Origin: an uncultured Hungatella sp.
Lineage (GTDB): Bacteria; Bacillota; Clostridia; Lachnospirales; Lachnospiraceae
DNA length: 26,925 nucleotides
Direction of reading: 5' to 3'
NCBI GenBank assembly: GCA_910588325.1
Contig: CAJUPP010000052.1
Span: 1 to 26,925, forward strand
Position 1 is the first letter of the stretch; each line of letters starts with the position of its first letter. The position numbers and the translations under genes were made by a program. Below are positions 1 to 7,931 of the stretch, one piece after another. The notes under the pieces were generated by a model, which was not told the origin of the DNA, ran no database searches, and saw only the letters and a list, made by a program, of their open reading frames with translations.

Positions 1-4
1 ATAG

Positions 5-42
5 AAAAAGCCTAATTCTTTTAACAAAGAATCAGACTTTTT
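5..42. terminator. Bidirectional intrinsic terminator ending the aro operon
   Basis: A 17-position inverted repeat (5-21 against 26-42) with two mismatches and a four-base loop has an A-run on one side and a T-run on the other, so it can terminate transcription from either direction. It lies about 75 bases past the stop of the minus-strand gene ending at 118, so it probably ends the aroF-tyrA-aroA operon. A weaker AAGG/CCTT hairpin at about 62-76 lies between them. Confidence 0.7.
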
Positions 43-117
43 CAGTGCCCTCGAAGAATTGAAGGTTTCGGCCTTTTTGTGTTATAGAGATGATTTATTT
101 TACAACATTCCCTCATA

Positions 118-1764
118 TTATGGATACAGCAGAAAATAAATCATTGCTGCCGCGATAAAAATCACAGTTGCAACAAGCAGAAACTTCTCGATATCCACCC
201 GTTTTCCGGCTTTATGTTTTGCTGGTTCCATGAGACTTCCCCATGGACTAATGCTCTGCAGCTTCAGCATAGAGGATGAGTCCATAGCTTTTCCGATAGA
301 ACGCAAAAATTCCTTCCAGTTCTCCTCCAAAATCCTGAGGCCAAATGTAAAATCCTTTTCCGAATTCTGGTCATTTACCGTAGAAAGAAAAAAACCTGCC
401 TGCCCGGAATATTTGGCCTGCGTCTGACAGGAAGGATCTGCCTGTTTTTCCTTAAACTGGCGGTAAGCATATTCCAGACCATTTTCAATCGCTTTTTGAG
501 GACTCTTCGTTTTTTCATATATGTGAGTTGTATAATAGTATACCTTGGAAGCTGCTTTCTGCCGGATATACTGATCGATCATTTTGGTGATCGCATTCTG
601 CAGGGGAAGGTTGATAGAGCTTTTTTGGCCTGCCTCTGCGGCATAAATCTGACCTTTCATAGAAGTGACTGCTGCAAGAAGCCCTAAAACCTCATCATTT
701 TGCGCAGTAATGCCGGAATTTCGAAACAGATCTCCAGACCCATTGATATGAGAAGCAAATCGGTTGGCCCTGGTCAACTCTCTTCCGGTGTAGGAATCCT
801 TGTCTCCCCATGTGGAAATCCCCTGTCTGTTTCCCTGCCTTGCATTGTTAATGGCAGCTTTTCTCTGACTGATCTGTCCCTCCCACAGGTTCCTTTGAGC
901 CGCAAACCCTTTACTTGGCTGAACCTTTCCTCCTCCGGATGCCCGGTAAATCATACCCTCGTTCAAAGAGGCGGATCTGGTGGAGGCGGCCCCAGAAGAA
1001 GCAGAAGTCCGTAGGGAACCGGACGAAGAACCTCCCTGACCTCTGCCGGAACCGATTCTTCCGCTTTCTCTCCCTATATTAGAAAAAGATCCGGATGAAG
1101 GAGTCATGGAAAAACGGGAACTGCGGAGAATCTTCGCGGCCTCACTGTGAGAGATGGACTGCCCTGTAGTCTGCTTATACACACTGGCCAGAACACCGAA
1201 AAGCGTATCGTTTTGTCCGGTATCTTCTAAAAGAGCAGTCAAGTCTCCTAAGTCAGAATCCATCAGCAGATTCAAATTTTCCGATAATGCCGAGTCCAGC
1301 CGTGCCATCTGCTCCGTCAAAGCTTCTCCCATGGTATATTTTAAAACAGCTTCAAGAAGAGCAAGGTATTTATCAGATAAATCCTGAATCTGAAGCGCAA
1401 GAGAAGTCCCTGGCACAGGTTTCCATGTAAGAAAGGCATTCCACTTTTCCGCCTCCATCTCCAGCCGCCACGATGAATCCGGATTTTCCGGATCTGTCTG
1501 TCCGGTCCCTGACCATTTTCGTGTCTCGGAGATATTTGCAGTATCCCGTCCGCTGCGTTCCAATTCTCTGGAAGAAGTAGCATGCTTCTTTTCCAGATTT
1601 TCCTTTATTTTGGCAATCTGTTTGGCAGACGCTTCCATATAAAGCTGACTGGCCTCCATCTCCACCCTGGCTTTTAAGATTTCGGCCTCTTTCTGAGCAT
1701 CCGGAACGGTTTCCGTTCTGGCGGCAGTTCCGTTTATCATTGAATCTACTTTTACTTTTTCCAT
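118..1764 (-). CDS. Tail-anchored protein of unknown function, last gene of the aro operon
   Basis: I do not recognise this 548-residue protein. The start at 1764 is chosen because a GGGGGAAG ribosome binding site precedes it; the frame stays open to 1923, but that extension overlaps aroA and has no such site. The N-terminal part (about 20-70) is charged and probably coiled coil. The middle (about 215-300) is a low-complexity Ser/Gly/Arg-rich linker. About 370-500 is a second helical region. The last 20 or so residues form one hydrophobic segment (core FLLVATVIFIAAAMIYFLLY) with basic residues before it, which suggests a C-terminal tail anchor with the bulk in the cytoplasm. There is no signal peptide. 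It starts about 100 bases after the aroA stop with no visible terminator between them, so it is probably co-transcribed with the aromatic genes. A role in that pathway is not evident. Confidence 0.75.
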   Translation of the reverse strand: MEKVKVDSMINGTAARTETVPDAQKEAEILKARVEMEASQLYMEASAKQIAKIKENLEKKHATSSRELERSGRDTANISETRKWSGTGQTDPENPDSSWRLEMEAEKWNAFLTWKPVPGTSLALQIQDLSDKYLALLEAVLKYTMGEALTEQMARLDSALSENLNLLMDSDLGDLTALLEDTGQNDTLFGVLASVYKQTTGQSISHSEAAKILRSSRFSMTPSSGSFSNIGRESGRIGSGRGQGGSSSGSLRTSASSGAASTRSASLNEGMIYRASGGGKVQPSKGFAAQRNLWEGQISQRKAAINNARQGNRQGISTWGDKDSYTGRELTRANRFASHINGSGDLFRNSGITAQNDEVLGLLAAVTSMKGQIYAAEAGQKSSINLPLQNAITKMIDQYIRQKAASKVYYYTTHIYEKTKSPQKAIENGLEYAYRQFKEKQADPSCQTQAKYSGQAGFFLSTVNDQNSEKDFTFGLRILEENWKEFLRSIGKAMDSSSMLKLQSISPWGSLMEPAKHKAGKRVDIEKFLLVATVIFIAAAMIYFLLYP

Positions 1765-1865
1765 ACACTTCCCCCGGTCTTTAACATGGCCAAAGCAACA
1801 TATATAACTATAAAGAATATCGGCCAAAACCAGAATATTATAAATCCAGGGAACGGTTTGGTGTC

Positions 1866-3137
1866 TTATCTCATCAATCTCTCCAAATCTCCATAAAAAT
1901 TCGGATAAGAGATATTTACACATTCAGCCCCTAAAACTTCCGTCTCACCTTCGGCACACAGCCCTGCAACTGCAAAGGTCATGGCAATCCGATGGTCCAG
2001 CCGGCTGTCAATCACAGCCCCGTGAAGCATGTTTCCGCCGCGGATAATCATCCCATCCTCTGTCTCAGTCACATCCGCGCCCATAGCCGTCAAACTGTTT
2101 ACCATAACCTCCAGGCGGTTGGATTCCTTCACCTTCAATTCCGCTGCATCCCGAATCACGGTTTCCCCCTGGGCAAAACAGGCCATAGCGGCAATCACGG
2201 GGATCTCATCGATCAAAGCAGGAATCATTTCCCCGCTGATCGTCGTACCATGAAGCGAAGAACTTTTCACCAAAACATCCGCCGCAGGCTCCCCATCTCC
2301 ATCATATTCATTAAGAAACCTGATATCTGCCCCCATGTCCCTGCACACTTTAAGGATTCCGCTTCTGGTGGGATTAATTCCCACATTCCGAATCAAAATC
2401 TCCGAGTTTGGAATCATCAGCCCTGCACAGATAAAAAATGCCGCAGAGGAAATATCTCCCGGCACCCGCACTACATTTCCGAGAAGTTCCCTTGCCGGCT
2501 GTACGATAGCAGTAGTCCCTTCTGCCCTCACATCCGCCCCAAAATGCTTTAACATAATTTCACTGTGGTTCCTGGAAACATAAGGCTCTGTCACCCTGGT
2601 CTCCCCCTCTCCATAAAGCCCGGCCAGCAAAATCGCCGACTTCACCTGTGCTGATGCCACCTTAGAGGTATAATGAATCCCATGAAGCCTTTTCCCTGCA
2701 ATCCGAAGGGGTGCACACCCATTCACACTGGTAATATCCGCCCCCATTAGAGAAAGCGGCTCCGTAATCCGTCCCATAGGCCTTTTCTGAATCGAAGCAT
2801 CCCCTGTTAATGTAACATCAAAATCCTGGGCTGCCAAAATTCCTGAAATCAACCGGATAGTAGTCCCGCTGTTGCCGCAATCCAGAACACAATCCGGTCG
2901 GTTTAACCCTCGCATCCCCTTCCCATGAACCGTCACGTTATCCCCATTATTCTCAATCTCAATCCCCATTTTCCGAAAGCAGGAAATCGTAGACAGACAG
3001 TCTGCTCCCTGCAGATAATTATAAATCTCCGTATTCCCCTCAGAAATGGCCCCGAACATAACGCTTCGGTGAGAAATCGACTTATCTCCCGGAACCAAAA
3101 CCTCCCCCCGAAGTCCCCTTACCTTTGAAAATTTCAT
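1866..3137 (-). CDS. aroA: 3-phosphoshikimate 1-carboxyvinyltransferase (EPSP synthase)
   Basis: This enzyme joins shikimate 3-phosphate and phosphoenolpyruvate to make EPSP, the sixth step of the shikimate pathway, in the cytoplasm. The 423-residue length is normal. Family motifs are intact: VPGDKSISHRS near residues 15-25 (phosphate and PEP binding), LDCGNSGTTIRL near 85-96, KVKESNRLE in the second half and RLDHRIAM near the C-terminus. The start at 3137 follows an AAAGGA site about 11 bases upstream. It is the third gene of the minus-strand operon, 172 bases after tyrA. That gap holds a perfect inverted repeat (3227-3255) but no terminator-like T-run, so read-through from tyrA is likely. 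Confidence 0.97.
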   Translation of the reverse strand: MKFSKVRGLRGEVLVPGDKSISHRSVMFGAISEGNTEIYNYLQGADCLSTISCFRKMGIEIENNGDNVTVHGKGMRGLNRPDCVLDCGNSGTTIRLISGILAAQDFDVTLTGDASIQKRPMGRITEPLSLMGADITSVNGCAPLRIAGKRLHGIHYTSKVASAQVKSAILLAGLYGEGETRVTEPYVSRNHSEIMLKHFGADVRAEGTTAIVQPARELLGNVVRVPGDISSAAFFICAGLMIPNSEILIRNVGINPTRSGILKVCRDMGADIRFLNEYDGDGEPAADVLVKSSSLHGTTISGEMIPALIDEIPVIAAMACFAQGETVIRDAAELKVKESNRLEVMVNSLTAMGADVTETEDGMIIRGGNMLHGAVIDSRLDHRIAMTFAVAGLCAEGETEVLGAECVNISYPNFYGDLERLMR

Positions 3138-3226
3138 CCCAACCCATTCCTTTCCCTATAATCCATAAAAATTCTCACAACATCCGTGATGACTCTCGTT
3201 CATTTCTATCTCCGGAACGATAACAA

Positions 3227-3255
3227 TAACCGTTCAGATGACCCTTGAACGGTTA
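3227..3255. repeat. 10-bp perfect inverted repeat between tyrA and aroA
   Basis: TAACCGTTCA (3227-3236) and TGAACGGTTA (3246-3255) are perfect complements around a 9-base loop. There is no T-run on either side, so it is not a typical terminator. It could be an mRNA processing or stability hairpin between the two cistrons, or a short dispersed repeat. The right arm matches 8 of 10 bases of an arm of the element upstream of aspA (25082-25091). Confidence 0.6.
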
Positions 3256-3309
3256 CCGATGACTTACCAACCTGCAATTTTCTCACCTTTAGTGGCAGCG
3301 TATCTTCCT

Positions 3310-4404
3310 CTATTTCATCAAACCATAATGATACTTCTCCAAATACCCCCAGGAAGCCTCCATAGCCGCCTTATCATAAAACGAGATCCGAAGCGCTCCT
3401 TCTCCATGCTCCCTGTTATGATTAATCCCAATATTTTTAATACTAATCCCTTTAGATGCCAGAATCACAGACAAGGTAGAGATAGCACCCACTTCATCCG
3501 CAATATCTACTGTAAACGAATATTCCGGCACTATAGCCCCCTTGGACTTATCAGAAATAGAATTCCGGTAATCCCTGGAACTCTCAAACAGTTCATACAA
3601 AGCCTTATGATTTCCCTGTTCCAATTCCTCCAGCGTTTTCTCCAAAGAACCAATATATTCCCTCAAAATAACTGCCAGTTTCTTCCGGTTCGTCATACAA
3701 ATCTGTTCCCACATCTCGGGAGAAGAAGAGGCGATCCGTGTAATGTCCTTAAATCCTCCCGCAGCCAATCTCTTCATCAAACCTTCCTCTGAATCCGAAT
3801 CCTTTACCAGATTCACCAGGCTGGAGGCGATCACATGAGGCAGATGACTGATAGCCGCCGTGATCTGATCATGGCGATGATAATCCAGAACAATGGGAAT
3901 GGCTCCAATCATCTCCGCCACCTTTACCAGTTGCCGGATATCCTCTTTACGCGAAAGGGCAGTAGGAGTAATGATATAATACGCATTCTCCAGCAGATGA
4001 TCCGTAGAATTCTCATACCCGGTTTTTTCCGAACCTGCCATAGGATGCCCTCCTATGAAAACCGCCTCCATTCCAAGCATTTGCACATGCTCATGGATAT
4101 CCGTCTTTGTGCTCCCCACATCCGTAACAATAGCCCCTTCCTTCAAAAAGGGACGCACCGCAGAAAGAAACTGCGCATTATACTCCACGGGAGTACACAG
4201 AAAAATGAAATCGCAGGCCTTAAGTTCTTCCCCGATTCCATCCAGGATCACATCAACAATCCCATCCTTTTTCGCCTGCTCCAGTTTAGAACGGGTTCTC
4301 ATATAGGCCATAATCGTAATATCCGGCTGTACACGCTTGATCCCTCTGGCAATCGAACCGCCGATGAGACCAAGCCCGATAAAGGCAACAGCAGAAACTG
4401 TCAT
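3310..4404 (-). CDS. tyrA: Prephenate dehydrogenase with C-terminal ACT domain
   Basis: It oxidatively decarboxylates prephenate to 4-hydroxyphenylpyruvate with NAD(P)+, the tyrosine branch. The 364-residue protein opens with a Rossmann dinucleotide motif (GLGLIGGS, residues 10-17), continues with DVGSTK and GGHPMAGSEKTGY near residues 95-130, and has the HLPHV helix typical of the family's C-terminal dimerisation domain. The last 70 or so residues (from YSFTVDIADEVGAISTL) form an ACT domain, which in this family usually senses an aromatic amino acid; feedback by tyrosine is therefore inferred. The start at 4404 has a GGGAGGAAA site lying inside the end of aroF. Only two bases separate the aroF stop from this ATG, so the two are probably translationally coupled. 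Confidence 0.95.
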   Translation of the reverse strand: MTVSAVAFIGLGLIGGSIARGIKRVQPDITIMAYMRTRSKLEQAKKDGIVDVILDGIGEELKACDFIFLCTPVEYNAQFLSAVRPFLKEGAIVTDVGSTKTDIHEHVQMLGMEAVFIGGHPMAGSEKTGYENSTDHLLENAYYIITPTALSRKEDIRQLVKVAEMIGAIPIVLDYHRHDQITAAISHLPHVIASSLVNLVKDSDSEEGLMKRLAAGGFKDITRIASSSPEMWEQICMTNRKKLAVILREYIGSLEKTLEELEQGNHKALYELFESSRDYRNSISDKSKGAIVPEYSFTVDIADEVGAISTLSVILASKGISIKNIGINHNREHGEGALRISFYDKAAMEASWGYLEKYHYGLMK

Positions 4405-4406
4405 AC

Positions 4407-5417
4407 TTATTTCCTCCCAGCTAATTCCACATATGGTTTCAAATCTTCCATCAACACATCAAACTGTTCAAAAGTCAGAGACTGAGGTCCGTCAGACATG
4501 GCACAGGCCGGACACGGATGCACCTCAATCATCAACCCGTCAGCCCCTACGGCTACAGCCGCTTTGGAAAGAGGCTCCACATAAACCCGCACCCCGGTGG
4601 CGTGGCTGGGGTCCACAATAATCGGCAGATGGCTTTTGGCCCGAACCACAGGAATAGCGCTGATATCCAGTGTATTCCTGGTAGCCGTCTCATAAGTGCG
4701 GATGCCCCTCTCACACAGAACAATATTGGGATTCCCTTCGGAAATAATATACTCTGCCGCGTTCAGCCATTCATCAATGGTAGCCGCCAGCCCTCTCTTC
4801 AGTAAAACAGGAATTCCGGATTTTCCTACTTCTTTTAAAAGCTCAAAGTTCTGCATATTCCGCGCGCCGATCTGCAGCATGTCCACATATTTCACAGCCG
4901 TCTCCATAGCCCGAAGACTGGTAACCTCACAGATAATATTCAGTCCGGTAACCTCTCTGGCCTCTTTCATATATTTAAGACCTTCCTCTTCAAGCCCCTG
5001 GAACGAGTAAGGAGAAGTCCTGGGCTTATACGCCCCGCCCCGAAGAAATGTAGCCCCCGCTTTCTTTACCGCATAGGCAGACTGAATCAGCTGGTCATGA
5101 TTCTCAATAGCACATGGCCCGGCCATAACCGTAAAGGTATTGGGCCCAATCTCCGTATTGCCAACAGGAATCACCGAGCTTTCCGGATGGAACTTTTTAT
5201 TCACCAGCTTGTAAGATTCCGTTACATTGACAATCTTATCCACTCCGTCAGAAATCTCAATATTAGACCCTTGCAGCTTGGTCTTATCACCCACAACACC
5301 TACAATCGTAACTTCGTCACCTTTAGACAGGTGAGCCTGAAGTCCCTTAGACTGAATCAATGATGTGACTTTTTCAACCGCTTCCAAAGAAGCATTTGGT
5401 TTCATAATAATAATCAT
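4407..5417 (-). CDS. aroF: 3-deoxy-7-phosphoheptulonate (DAHP) synthase, ferredoxin-like-domain type
   Basis: It catalyses the first shikimate pathway step, condensing phosphoenolpyruvate and erythrose 4-phosphate. The protein has 336 residues. An N-terminal domain of about 70 residues (MIIIMKPNAS onward) is the ferredoxin-like regulatory fold seen in the Thermotoga-type enzyme, where it mediates feedback inhibition by tyrosine or phenylalanine. The TIM-barrel catalytic domain follows, with TVMAGPCAIE, AGATFLRGGAYKPRTSPYSF and the metal- and substrate-binding segments IVDPSHATG and GLMIEVHPCP. The start at 5417 is supported by a GAGGG site 8 bases upstream; a second in-frame Met four codons later is less well placed. 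It is the first gene of the operon, with a strong promoter at 5457-5485 and a leader of only about 33 bases, too short for an attenuator. Confidence 0.95.
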   Translation of the reverse strand: MIIIMKPNASLEAVEKVTSLIQSKGLQAHLSKGDEVTIVGVVGDKTKLQGSNIEISDGVDKIVNVTESYKLVNKKFHPESSVIPVGNTEIGPNTFTVMAGPCAIENHDQLIQSAYAVKKAGATFLRGGAYKPRTSPYSFQGLEEEGLKYMKEAREVTGLNIICEVTSLRAMETAVKYVDMLQIGARNMQNFELLKEVGKSGIPVLLKRGLAATIDEWLNAAEYIISEGNPNIVLCERGIRTYETATRNTLDISAIPVVRAKSHLPIIVDPSHATGVRVYVEPLSKAAVAVGADGLMIEVHPCPACAMSDGPQSLTFEQFDVLMEDLKPYVELAGRK

Positions 5418-5456
5418 AACAGCTATCCCTCATCTCATAAAATTTATGTCCACCCC

Positions 5457-5485
5457 ATTGTAAATCAAGGAAAGAAGATTGTCAA
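5457..5485 (-). promoter_or_regulatory. Sigma-A-type promoter of the aro operon
   Basis: On the minus strand TTGACA (5485-5480) and TACAAT (5462-5457) are separated by exactly 17 bases, close to consensus. The start of transcription would be near 5450, about 33 bases before the aroF ATG. Inverted repeats lie directly upstream of the -35 box (5495-5549) and are candidate regulator sites. Confidence 0.75.
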
Positions 5486-5494
5486 TGCTTCGAC

Positions 5495-5644
5495 GCTTTA
5501 AACTTTGACACTTTAAAGCAAATTCAGAAAAGCAAAATTACTGAATTTGTATTTGCCGCAGCCGATAATGCGGCTTGGGAGGAAGTATGGAACCTCTGCA
5601 GACCATTTTCCATGTCAGCACTTAGACCGTGTTTTTTGCGGTCT
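5495..5644. repeat. Run of inverted repeats between aroF and the EF-G paralogue
   Basis: Four dyads occur in 150 bases: GCTTTAAA/TTTAAAGC (5495-5519, 9-base gap), CAAATTCAG/CTGAATTTG (5519-5549, 13-base gap), GCCGCA/TGCGGC (5555-5574) and AGACCG/CGGTCT (5624-5644). They lie upstream of both the minus-strand aro promoter and the plus-strand promoter at 5678. They could be operators or a small structured RNA. None has a terminator T-run. I could not match them to a known RNA family. Confidence 0.5.
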
Positions 5645-5677
5645 TAGTAAAAAGAATATGTAAATCTCACAAATTGC

Positions 5678-5706
5678 TTGTAAAATTCAGAATTTTTTAG
5701 TAGAAT
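5678..5706 (+). promoter_or_regulatory. Promoter of the EF-G paralogue
   Basis: TTGTAA (5678-5683) and TAGAAT (5701-5706) are 17 bases apart in an AT-rich stretch. Transcription would start near 5713, giving a leader of about 30 bases with an AGGAGG site at 5731-5736. Confidence 0.65.
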
Positions 5707-5743
5707 ATCCTCATAGGCTAATTTAAGTACAGGAGGAATGTTT

Positions 5744-7846
5744 ATGAACGTTTATGGAACCAAGCAAATCCGTAACGTCGTATTGCTAGGCCACGGCGGC
5801 GCAGGCAAGACGACCCTGGTGGAAGCAATGGCCCTGATGACCGGAGTCACTAAGAGAATGGGCACTGTTGTGGACGGATCCACCATCAGCGATTATGATA
5901 AGGAAGAGACCAAGAGGCAGTTCTCTATTTCCACTTCTCTGGTACCTCTTGAGTACAAGGGAGAGGATGGACCAATCAAAATCAACTTCTTAGATACTCC
6001 TGGCTATTTCGATTTCGTAGGTGAGGTAGAGGAAGCTGTCAGCGTGGCGGACGCTGCTGTTATAGTAGTAAACTGCAAGGCAGGCATAGAGGTAGGTACG
6101 GAAAAAGCATGGGAGATTTGTGAACAGTACAATCTTCCCAGAATTATCTTTGTAACCAACATGGATGATGATCATGCCAGCTACAGGGAGCTGGTGCTTA
6201 AGTTGGAGACCAGATTCGGACGGAAGATTGCTCCATTCCATCTTCCAATCCGTGAGAACGAAAAATTTGTAGGCTTTGTAAATGTGGTAAAGATGAAAGG
6301 CAGGAAGTTTACCACATTAAGCGATTATGAAGAATGTGAGATTCCTGAGTACTCCCAGAAGAATCTGGGTATCTGCCGTGAGGCCCTTATGGAGGCTGTT
6401 GCAGAGACCAGCGAGGAGTATATGGAGCGCTATTTCTCCGGTGAGGAGTTCACCTACGAGGAGATTTCCTCCGCGCTTCGGGAACATGTAATAGACGGAA
6501 ATATTGTACCGGTTATGTTAGGCTCCGGCATCAACGGCCAGGGTGCCAAGATGCTTCTTCAGGCAGTGGATAAGTACTTCCCGTCACCGGATCACTATGA
6601 GTGCATTGGTGTGGACGTATCCACAGGAGAGCGTTTTGTTGCCAAGTACAATGATGATGTGTCCATGTCCATGAAGGTGTTTAAGACCATCGTTGATCCA
6701 TTTATCGGTAAATATTCTTTGGTTAAAGTCTGCACCGGTATTTTGAAGGCGGATTCTTCCTCTTACAATGTAAACAAAGATACGGAGGAGAGAATCGGAA
6801 AGGTATACACCTTAAGAGGAAAAGAGCAGATCGAGCTGAAAGAACTGCACTCCGGCGATATCGGTGCTGTGGCCAAGCTTACGGTGACTCAGACCGGCGA
6901 TACTCTGGCTCTTCGCACAGCGCCTATTGTATACCACAAGCCGAAGACTTCCGTTCCTTATACCTATATGCGCTACGCCACCAAGACCAAGGGCGATGAC
7001 GACAAGGTTGCCAGCGCATTGGCAAAACTGATGGAAGAGGATCTGACCTTAAAGGCTGTCAGCGACAAGGAGAACCGTCAGACTCTGCTCTACGGTATTG
7101 GCGACCAGCAGCTGGAGGTTGTTGTCAGCAAGCTTCTGAACCGTTACAAAGTAGAAGTGGAATTGAGCAAACCGAAATTTGCATTCCGCGAGACCATCCG
7201 CAAGAAAGTGGAGGCTCAGGGCAAATATAAGAAACAGAGCGGCGGCCACGGGCAGTACGGTGATGTAAAGATGTCTTTTGAGCCTCTGGGAGATCTGGAG
7301 ACGGCTTATACCTTTGAGGAGAAGGTGTTTGGCGGCGCTGTTCCCAAGAATTACTTCCCAGCAGTGGAAAAAGGAATTCAGGAATGTGTTCTGAAGGGAC
7401 CGCTGGCGGCATATCCGGTAGTGGGTGTGAAGGCGACCCTGTTAGACGGTTCTTACCATCCAGTTGATTCCTCTGAGCTGGCATTTAAGATGGCTGCAAC
7501 GCTGGCATTTAAAAAGGCATTTATGGAAGCCAATCCGGTTCTTTTGGAGCCCATTGCATCTTTAAAAGTTACAGTTCCGGATAAATTTACCGGTGATATC
7601 ATGGGTGATTTGAACCGCAGAAGAGGACGTGTTCTGGGTATGAATTCCGATCATCACGGCAAACAGATTATCGAGGCAGATATCCCTATGTCTGAGTTGT
7701 TTGGATACAATACGGATCTTCGTTCTATGACCGGCGGTATTGGTATTTATGAATACGAGTTCAGCCGTTATGAGCAGGCACCAGGTGATGTACAGAAAAA
7801 GGAAGTGGAAGCAAGAACTTCTAAGTTAGAGGGCGCTGACGTGTAG
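5744..7846 (+). CDS. Elongation factor G paralogue (EF-G2-like translational GTPase)
   Basis: This 700-residue protein has the full EF-G domain order: G domain, domain II, then III-V ending in GGIGIYEYEFSRYEQ. It belongs to the paralogous EF-G-like group rather than the main FusA, shown by the P-loop GHGGAGKT (16-23, where FusA has AHIDAGKT) and the ETKRQFSIS switch I region in place of ERGITI. G3 (DTPG, about 84-87) is intact. The G4 motif reads TNMD (138-141) where NKxD is usual, so nucleotide specificity may differ. ATG at 5744 is preferred because AGGAGG (5731-5736) is 7 bases upstream; the in-frame ATG at 5738 abuts that site. It stands alone between its own promoter and a strong terminator. 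Its role at the ribosome is not established here; stress or conditional translation is a guess. Confidence 0.9.
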   Translation: MNVYGTKQIRNVVLLGHGGAGKTTLVEAMALMTGVTKRMGTVVDGSTISDYDKEETKRQFSISTSLVPLEYKGEDGPIKINFLDTPGYFDFVGEVEEAVSVADAAVIVVNCKAGIEVGTEKAWEICEQYNLPRIIFVTNMDDDHASYRELVLKLETRFGRKIAPFHLPIRENEKFVGFVNVVKMKGRKFTTLSDYEECEIPEYSQKNLGICREALMEAVAETSEEYMERYFSGEEFTYEEISSALREHVIDGNIVPVMLGSGINGQGAKMLLQAVDKYFPSPDHYECIGVDVSTGERFVAKYNDDVSMSMKVFKTIVDPFIGKYSLVKVCTGILKADSSSYNVNKDTEERIGKVYTLRGKEQIELKELHSGDIGAVAKLTVTQTGDTLALRTAPIVYHKPKTSVPYTYMRYATKTKGDDDKVASALAKLMEEDLTLKAVSDKENRQTLLYGIGDQQLEVVVSKLLNRYKVEVELSKPKFAFRETIRKKVEAQGKYKKQSGGHGQYGDVKMSFEPLGDLETAYTFEEKVFGGAVPKNYFPAVEKGIQECVLKGPLAAYPVVGVKATLLDGSYHPVDSSELAFKMAATLAFKKAFMEANPVLLEPIASLKVTVPDKFTGDIMGDLNRRRGRVLGMNSDHHGKQIIEADIPMSELFGYNTDLRSMTGGIGIYEYEFSRYEQAPGDVQKKEVEARTSKLEGADV

Positions 7847-7870
7847 ATAAACTGTGCAAATCTTAAAGTA

Positions 7871-7912
7871 AACCCTGCATCAAGGGAGCAATCTTATGAT
7901 GCAGGGTTTTTT
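7871..7912 (+). terminator. Strong intrinsic terminator after the EF-G paralogue
   Basis: A perfect 12-bp stem (AACCCTGCATCA at 7871-7882, complement at 7897-7908) is followed by a run of six Ts at 7907-7912. It ends transcription just before the protease gene starting at 7932. Confidence 0.92.
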
Positions 7913-7931
7913 GGCATATGAGGTGTGAGAG

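Noticed and set aside
700..1014. 104-codon plus-strand frame opposite the tail-anchored gene
   Set aside because: Its Ser/Gly/Arg/Pro-rich translation is the mirror of the low-complexity linker on the minus strand, with no ribosome binding site.
5555..5644. 6S or SRP RNA between aroF and the EF-G paralogue
   Set aside because: I do not see the conserved SRP loop sequence or a long continuous 6S-like hairpin; only short separate dyads are present.
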